From assembly GCA_965216695.1 (NCBI GenBank), contig OZ244212.1, positions 3,286,001-3,350,000 of the forward strand: DNA of 64,000 bases, read 5' to 3'. Of the stretch, positions 58,892 to 64,000 are shown piece by piece (position 1 is the first letter of the stretch; each line of letters starts with the position of its first letter). A program made the position numbers and the translations under genes. The notes under the pieces were generated by a model. The model was not told where the DNA came from, searched no databases, and saw only the letters and a list, made by a program, of their open reading frames with translations. The stretch is from G965216695 sp965216695. GTDB lineage: Bacteria > Pseudomonadota > Gammaproteobacteria > Pseudomonadales > Azotimanducaceae.

Positions 58892-61162
58892 CTAGTTGCC
58901 CAAGCTAAGCCGAGCTTGTAACGCAATCGTACGCGGTGGGTCTAGATACCCAAGGAAATAAGCACCCAACAATGGCTGTGAGGTGGAGTTAACCTCCTCT
59001 TCGGTCAAATTCTTACCAACCAACGCAATACTCCACTGATCATCTGCGCTTGCAATTCCTATGCGAGCATTGACCCGTGTCCAACTATCCTGCACCGCAT
59101 TTGGGTCCAGCGTGCCGTCGGTAAAGTACTCATCGCTGTGAGAAAGTGTAACGCCCGCCTGAAAACGCAGCGTATCGCTAATCGCCGCATCCACATCTGC
59201 AAACAAGCTCCCAGACCAATCAGCGGCAAACGGCAGATTCTCACCACCAAGATCACAGACGCCACTTGGTGTTGCATTGACTAAGTTACATGGAGCTGCA
59301 TCAAACGAATCAAACTCGGTATCCAGAACTGCTGCCGATCCACCGACCGTCAGCCATTCGGTCAAAGCCCAACGCCCATCTACCTCGATACCTTGCGCCA
59401 CAGCCTCAGCCGCATTTCGAATCACTGGCCGCGTCGTTTGAATTCCACCCACATCTACGAAGATGAAAGAATTGACTTGGAGATCATCGAACTCAGTTCG
59501 AAACACTGTGACGTTCAGTTCAGCTGCACCATCTGCAAGTCTCGCTTTTAGGCCCAGCTCGAGTCCAAGGGCGTCCTCATCGTCATACTCTAGATCAGCC
59601 GGCTGCGCATTTGTCGCAGAAGCAAATCCTCCCGCTTTGGCACTCAGGGATGCCTTTCCGTAGAGCATCACGTCGTCGTTGAGATCCCATTGCAAAGCGA
59701 CTTCTGGCATGAAGTTGTCGGAAGATCGATCATCTTCAAATCCATCCAGTGCACCGTTAGGGCACAACGCTGCCGCAAGTGGCGCGGGTGCGGGGATAAC
59801 CGTGCTGGGTAGGATGCCCAAGTTACAACGGGATCCGCGGGTAACTTCTTTCTCTTCATCGGAATAACGTACCCCTGCCACCAATCTGGTGGTGTCGCTC
59901 AAGTTCCAGATACCCTGCGCGAATACAGACCACAACTCGCTTTCCAGCTCAAACAAGCCTGTTGCTTCCAACGCAGTACCCGGCCCGAGTGCTGCAGGTC
60001 CAAAAATATTTGGTTGGGCTTGCTCGTTTTCAGAATCGTGATAGTAGAACCCAAGAAGATAATCGAAATCGCGATCACCTGGCGAAGCCAGACGAACTTC
60101 TATGGATGTTTGTTCGTATTCTTCTTCTATCGCTGCGTCCAACAAAGGTGACGCTGAGGTATCTAGGTCCGTAATGAGATCGTATTCGTAATCAGAATAG
60201 CCAAGCAGCACGCTTAACGTGTTTTCGCCCATAGCATATTCCGCACCCAAGGTCACATTCGTACTCTCACCAGTTTGGTGAGGAGAATTTTCCTTAAAAA
60301 TACCTAGCGGGTTTATCAGGGAGCCTTCCGAGGAACGTCGCCAGTTTAGTCGTCCATCACCCGCTTCCAGCAAGGGTGCAGCTAAACCGTAGATTTCGCC
60401 GATGTGGCCATCCGTTTCAAAGTCGGATACTTCTACTTTTGCCTTCAGCAACAAATCATCGCTGGCCTGAATGACAGCGGACCCACGGATGAGCAGGTCT
60501 TCACGATCACCCTCGTCGTTGCCGGTGGTCGAGTTTTCAAAGTAGCCATCACGATCGGTGTACTTCACAGCCAAGCGAAGACCCACGGTATCGCTCGGTG
60601 AGCCGCCGACCACCGCCGTGGCGCTTTGTCCACCGTACTCAAACTCATGGTCAATCGAGAAATCAGCGCTGAATTCATCACCTGGTGATGTCGTACGCGT
60701 AATCGTGCTAACCGCACCAGCGGTTGCATTGAGGCCATGGATAACCGATTGGGGACCGCGCATCACTTCGATACGTTCAACATCGAAGAAAGGTGATTGG
60801 TACTGTCGTGAACGAGGCATATACAGACCGTCAATGAACATACCGACAGCCTGTTCAAAGCTACGTTCCTGACCCGAGCCTAAACCACGAATGACCACGG
60901 CTTCCGTAGCGATGCCAAACCCAGTGCTGAAATTTGGTATTTGACCCGCGAGGTCGTTCAAGTTGTTAATGTCGTAAGCTTCCAGCGTCTCACCTTGCAC
61001 TGCCTCGATTGACAGCGGCACATCCTGCACACTCTGCGTGCGTTTCGTCGCGGTGACGACAATTTCTTCAAGCACGGCCTCGGCCGAAGCCCAAGGCGTA
61101 TACAGTCCCACACTAACTAGTGTGGCGATCTGTAACAATCGGTTCCTACTCATGATCCCCAT
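58892..61162 (-). CDS. TonB-dependent outer-membrane receptor
   Basis: A 756-residue receptor. The signal (RLLQIATLVSVGLYTPWASA) precedes the TonB-box-like LEEIVVTATKRTQSVQDVPL, a plug with VVIRGLGSGQERSFE and VMRGPQSVIHGLNATAGA, and a barrel ending LQARLSLGN. I chose ATG 61162, with GGAGAG 5 nt upstream. It lies in the catabolic island next to the Paa-like operon and is a likely uptake route for its substrate, though this is inferred from position only. It is divergent from the DUF1330 gene. Confidence 0.92.
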   Translation of the reverse strand: MGIMSRNRLLQIATLVSVGLYTPWASAEAVLEEIVVTATKRTQSVQDVPLSIEAVQGETLEAYDINNLNDLAGQIPNFSTGFGIATEAVVIRGLGSGQERSFEQAVGMFIDGLYMPRSRQYQSPFFDVERIEVMRGPQSVIHGLNATAGAVSTITRTTSPGDEFSADFSIDHEFEYGGQSATAVVGGSPSDTVGLRLAVKYTDRDGYFENSTTGNDEGDREDLLIRGSAVIQASDDLLLKAKVEVSDFETDGHIGEIYGLAAPLLEAGDGRLNWRRSSEGSLINPLGIFKENSPHQTGESTNVTLGAEYAMGENTLSVLLGYSDYEYDLITDLDTSASPLLDAAIEEEYEQTSIEVRLASPGDRDFDYLLGFYYHDSENEQAQPNIFGPAALGPGTALEATGLFELESELWSVFAQGIWNLSDTTRLVAGVRYSDEEKEVTRGSRCNLGILPSTVIPAPAPLAAALCPNGALDGFEDDRSSDNFMPEVALQWDLNDDVMLYGKASLSAKAGGFASATNAQPADLEYDDEDALGLELGLKARLADGAAELNVTVFRTEFDDLQVNSFIFVDVGGIQTTRPVIRNAAEAVAQGIEVDGRWALTEWLTVGGSAAVLDTEFDSFDAAPCNLVNATPSGVCDLGGENLPFAADWSGSLFADVDAAISDTLRFQAGVTLSHSDEYFTDGTLDPNAVQDSWTRVNARIGIASADDQWSIALVGKNLTEEEVNSTSQPLLGAYFLGYLDPPRTIALQARLSLGN

Positions 61163-61356
61163 GTAACTCTCCAATGGTTTTTCGATCGCGCAGGTCTAGG
61201 AGACGTGCACTTACCCACACTGGAAGAATATCTGTGGATTAGACCTACCTTTTGGCTTTGCGGGCGCTTCACGTGTCCAATCCGGCAATCCATTACCTCC
61301 TCTTGGACACTGCAATTACTTTGCCCCTAGGATGCTAGAACTAAGGAGACAACCGA

Positions 61357-61746
61357 ATGTCAGACTATATTAAGTACTTGTCTACAGGCATTGGCTCGGG
61401 AATCATCGGAGCGGGCCTCACCTATTTCTTTCTGACTTTACCAGCGACCGGTGTCTACTTAATAGGCGCGGTCACGGTGACTGATCCAGAACGTTTACCC
61501 CAATACCAGGCCATCGCCGGCCCACTTGCCGCAGAGACAGGCGGATACGTCCCCCTCGCGTTCGGATCTCCAGAGATGTTAGAGGGGGTCGCACCAACGG
61601 ACGGATGGTTTTTCGTCGAACGTTACGAGTCGAAGGAGAGTCTGCATAAATTTATCACCTCACCTGCGTTTATCGAAGCCAAAGCTCTACGAGATGAAGT
61701 TGCTGACGTTCACTTCATGATGGTTGTCGAGGCTTATCATCACTAG
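61357..61746 (+). CDS. Membrane-anchored DUF1330 protein
   Basis: A 129-residue protein. An N-terminal membrane anchor (STGIGSGIIGAGLTYFFLTL) is followed by a dimeric alpha/beta-barrel DUF1330 domain (YLIGAVTVTDPERLPQYQAI, FVERYESKESLHKFITSPAF). Function unknown; such domains resemble small monooxygenases. AAGGAG lies upstream of ATG 61357. It overlaps the PhoD-like gene by about 20 nt. Confidence 0.85.
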   Translation: MSDYIKYLSTGIGSGIIGAGLTYFFLTLPATGVYLIGAVTVTDPERLPQYQAIAGPLAAETGGYVPLAFGSPEMLEGVAPTDGWFFVERYESKESLHKFITSPAFIEAKALRDEVADVHFMMVVEAYHH

Positions 61747-62884
61747 ATCACTCTCAGTACACCAAACAGTGCTTGTGATGCTCGTGCTTGCATCCCTGTC
61801 GACCTCTGTATTGAGCAACCAGACCACAGACAAAACAAGCATCCGTATAGCATTTGGGTCGTGCGCAGATGAGATGCGAATGCAACCTATTTGGTCTTCC
61901 ATCGCGATCGTTAAACCTGATCTGTTTATTTTTACAGGCGATGCGATTTACGCCGACTACGATGGCAAATCAGTGATTCCAGTTAGCGCAGCCTCGCTTC
62001 GGAATAGTTGGAAAAAGTTAGGCGATGAGCCCCATTTTGCTCGCTTTCGAAACAAAGTGAAGATCGTAGGGACCTGGGACAATCACGACTATGGTTCTCA
62101 CAATCGTGGCATAAGTTTTTCACTTAAAGAGGAAAGTAAAACCGCATTCCTGGATTTTTTCGCAGAACCCAAAAATTCACCACGCCGAAAAAGGGCAGGC
62201 ATCTACGCGAGCGAACTACTGAATCGGAATGGTCACGTCGTACAAATCTTGTTACTCGATACACGATCGTTCAAAGATGACATTCTTTCTGATCAACGCA
62301 GCAAGGAAGAAAGATCGTCTTTAGGGTTGAGCGGTACGCTTGGGATGTACCCTCCCACGGATGACCGTTCATCGTCACTGCTTGGAGAGGCGCAATGGCA
62401 GTGGCTCGAAGAGAGCTTAAATGTGCCTGCCGAGGTCAGGTTACTTGTCTCCAGCACGCAAATCATTCCCGATCAGAAGCATATGGATGAGTGGGGAAAC
62501 TATCCGCACGAAAGAAAGCGCCTCTTCAGACTACTCACAGATTCAAGGGCGTCGGGTGTGATTCTGCTGTCCGGTAATGTGCATTTTGCTGAACTTTCTA
62601 TGCTGGAACGCTCAAACACATACCCACTGTTAGAGATGACCTCCAGCGGGCTGACGCATACAAACTCAGCCTATGCACAGGTGCCAAATCCATACCGCAT
62701 AGGCACTCCATTTGACCACTTAAACTTTGGCGTTGTTGAAATACATTGGCAGGCTATGGCAGAACCAACCATACGACTCGCTATCTACGACAAATCGGGG
62801 AAGGTTCAGCTCGAACACCAATTACCCCTGACCGATCTTCAGTCTAGTAAGACTTCGGTAGTCCCAGCACATGCTCTCCGATGA
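61724..62884 (+). CDS. PhoD-like alkaline phosphatase/phosphodiesterase
   Basis: A 386-residue calcineurin-like metallophosphatase of the PhoD type. A hydrophobic N-terminus (VLVMLVLASLSTSVLS) looks like a signal or anchor. Metal-binding motifs are FGSCADEM, FTGDAIYADYDG, GTWDNHDYG and SGNVHFAEL. Family members hydrolyse phosphomono- or diesters outside the cytoplasm. The track start is TTG 61724, which overlaps the DUF1330 gene. An in-frame GTG/ATG near 61776 would begin closer to the hydrophobic core. The start is uncertain. Confidence 0.87.
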   Translation: MSRLIITRSLSVHQTVLVMLVLASLSTSVLSNQTTDKTSIRIAFGSCADEMRMQPIWSSIAIVKPDLFIFTGDAIYADYDGKSVIPVSAASLRNSWKKLGDEPHFARFRNKVKIVGTWDNHDYGSHNRGISFSLKEESKTAFLDFFAEPKNSPRRKRAGIYASELLNRNGHVVQILLLDTRSFKDDILSDQRSKEERSSLGLSGTLGMYPPTDDRSSSLLGEAQWQWLEESLNVPAEVRLLVSSTQIIPDQKHMDEWGNYPHERKRLFRLLTDSRASGVILLSGNVHFAELSMLERSNTYPLLEMTSSGLTHTNSAYAQVPNPYRIGTPFDHLNFGVVEIHWQAMAEPTIRLAIYDKSGKVQLEHQLPLTDLQSSKTSVVPAHALR

Positions 62885-64000
62885 AATTTAGGCTCATTTC
62901 CTGCGTTAAGGGGGCGAGCCTGAACAACTGGACCTCTCTCCACCAACGCTCGACGTGATAATCAGCAGCAAAACCAGCACCGCCGAAAGTCTGCATTGCG
63001 TGGTAGCAAGCCTCGATTGCCGCTTCGACCGCCACATACTTGGCCATGTTCGCGATTTGTCCGACAACAATAGTGTCACGCCCTGCATCGTGCAGACTCG
63101 CAGCTTTCAGCACTGACAGCCAAGCAGACTCTAGTTTGGCGTGTGCAGCAGCCAGCGGGTGCTGGACCGCCTGGTGCGCGCCAATGGGCACATCAAACAC
63201 GTTGCGTTCGTTGGCATAAGCAACCGCGCTTTGAATTGCTAACCGGCCTGTACCAATCGCTCCTGCGGCCACCAATAGCCGTTCCGGATTGAGCGTGCCT
63301 AGAAGTTGATAAAACCCCTTGCCTTCAGCGCCTAGTAGCGTCGAATCGGGCGTCGTTAGATTTTCAAACTGGACATTGTACGACTGATAGTAGTGCAGGC
63401 CATGCTTCGCAATTGGCGCCGCATGGATCCCTTCTGCTGGAAGGTCAATAAGGAACAGCGACATGCCTTGCGCGGACCTTCCTTTTTCGGTCCGTGCCAG
63501 CAGCACAAACACCTGTGTGTTTTCTATATTGCTGATGAACCACTTAGCACCGTTGATCTGAAAGTCAGACCCATTGCGCTCAGCAAAAGTTGTTATGTTA
63601 GTGGTGTTTGTACCGGCGTCTGGCTCGGTCACACCCAAACTGGCTAACACTTGACCCTTAGCCATCGTCGGTAGATAGGCTTTCTTTTGTTCATCGTTGC
63701 CATGCTGCATGACCGCATTTGACCCCAAAATACCAAACAGGAATCCAAGTGCTGGTCCACCCCCTCCGCCGTTGCTGCAGAGTGCATCCATAGCTAACAC
63801 CAGCTCTGTAATACCGGCCCCACTGCCCCCAAATTGTTCAGGCAGATGCAATCCAAAGAAACCTAACTCGCCCATCTCATCAAGAAATTCTTGAGGAAAT
63901 GAGTGCGCCTGATCTTTCTCAAACCAGTATTGTGGGCCGTACTTACGCCCCACCTCAGTAGCGGTATCGACGATCATTTGTTGTTCGGATGTCAGATCAA
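62844..64000 (-). CDS. Acyl-CoA dehydrogenase, partial (5' end beyond right edge)
   Basis: At least 385 residues, reading from the right edge into the stop at 62844. The frame stays open upstream of ATG 63977 (residues DLTSEQQ before it), so the true start lies outside the window. FAD/acyl-CoA motifs include LGVTEPDAGTNT, KWFISNIENT and TFGGAGFAADYHVERWWREV. The classical catalytic Glu near the C-terminus is replaced (RLAPLTQ), so the base is probably the Glu in NPERLLVA, as in IVD/LCAD-type enzymes. It overlaps the PhoD-like gene end by about 40 nt on the opposite strand. Confidence 0.88.
   Translation of the reverse strand, partial: DLTSEQQMIVDTATEVGRKYGPQYWFEKDQAHSFPQEFLDEMGELGFFGLHLPEQFGGSGAGITELVLAMDALCSNGGGGGPALGFLFGILGSNAVMQHGNDEQKKAYLPTMAKGQVLASLGVTEPDAGTNTTNITTFAERNGSDFQINGAKWFISNIENTQVFVLLARTEKGRSAQGMSLFLIDLPAEGIHAAPIAKHGLHYYQSYNVQFENLTTPDSTLLGAEGKGFYQLLGTLNPERLLVAAGAIGTGRLAIQSAVAYANERNVFDVPIGAHQAVQHPLAAAHAKLESAWLSVLKAASLHDAGRDTIVVGQIANMAKYVAVEAAIEACYHAMQTFGGAGFAADYHVERWWREVQLFRLAPLTQEMSLNFIGEHVLGLPKSY

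Noticed and set aside
1..64000. CRISPR array, rRNA operon, insertion sequence or prophage genes
   Set aside because: I found no regularly spaced repeat array, no rRNA sequence, no transposase and no phage structural gene. The only mobility-related hints are the tRNA remnant and the direct repeats.

Overview
The window looks like about 64 kb of a gammaproteobacterial chromosome, probably from an aerobic, heterotrophic marine or soil lineage. The left edge carries the order prs - rplY (Ctc-type L25) - pth - ychF, which is characteristic of Gammaproteobacteria. Three TonB-dependent receptors, an RND efflux pump, an outer-membrane/PEP-CTERM style protein and a tRNA-Gly with encoded CCA all fit a Gram-negative host. 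By eye the left 44 kb is GC-rich (about 60% or more) and the right 20 kb is clearly less GC-rich (near 50%). The change falls close to a 29-nt tRNA 3'-end remnant at about 44.2 kb. I read the right part as a probable integrated island, but no integrase and no second att copy is visible.

Layout. 0-2.7 kb: translation and nucleotide housekeeping genes. 2.7-7.1 kb: a minus-strand operon of FAD monooxygenase, ABC ATPase, ABC permease and membrane zinc peptidase, with GTGA start/stop overlaps. 7.1-8.7 kb: a secreted methyltransferase-like protein, then a selenoprotein of the glycine/sarcosine/betaine/D-proline reductase B family. The selenoprotein is split by an in-frame UGA, and a SECIS-type hairpin follows directly. 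8.9-11.9 kb: TonB receptor. 12.5-16.7 kb: acyl-CoA desaturase, ABM-type monooxygenase and two P450s (one CYP153-like). 16.8-24.3 kb: an alpha/beta-hydrolase-caspase fusion convergent with a tightly overlapping operon of CadC-type regulator, atypical P450, two unknown proteins and a DyP peroxidase. 24.3-26.5 kb: a structured intergenic region, a secreted acidic protein and a HEAT-repeat membrane protein. 26.5-37.1 kb: SGNH hydrolase, PPOX-type flavoprotein, LLM-class oxidoreductase, SnoaL-like protein, RidA, tRNA-Gly(CCC), Pcm, alpha/beta hydrolase and an RND pump with its adaptor. 37.2-44.0 kb: a beta-repeat secreted protein, a PEP-CTERM protein, a DUF4412-like protein, a YaiI-family protein and a second TonB receptor.

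The right part (44.5-64 kb) reads as a CoA-thioester catabolic island. It holds a fused indolepyruvate ferredoxin oxidoreductase (frameshifted as given), RidA, acyl-CoA synthetase, acyl-CoA dehydrogenase, a PaaA/B/C/D-type diiron oxygenase operon whose PaaD is split in two, and a CaiB/AMACR-type CoA racemase/transferase. A TetR regulator with a clear palindromic operator, a MaoC-like hydratase, a third TonB receptor, a DUF1330 protein, a PhoD-like phosphatase and a second acyl-CoA dehydrogenase (cut by the right edge) complete it. A plausible flow is uptake, then activation to or oxidative formation of an (aryl)acyl-CoA, then dehydrogenation, epoxidation and racemisation. The substrate cannot be named from sequence.

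The best candidates for something new are the selenoprotein with its SECIS, the P450/DyP/two-unknowns operon beside the caspase fusion, and the PaaABCD-like operon with split PaaD and no visible PaaE.
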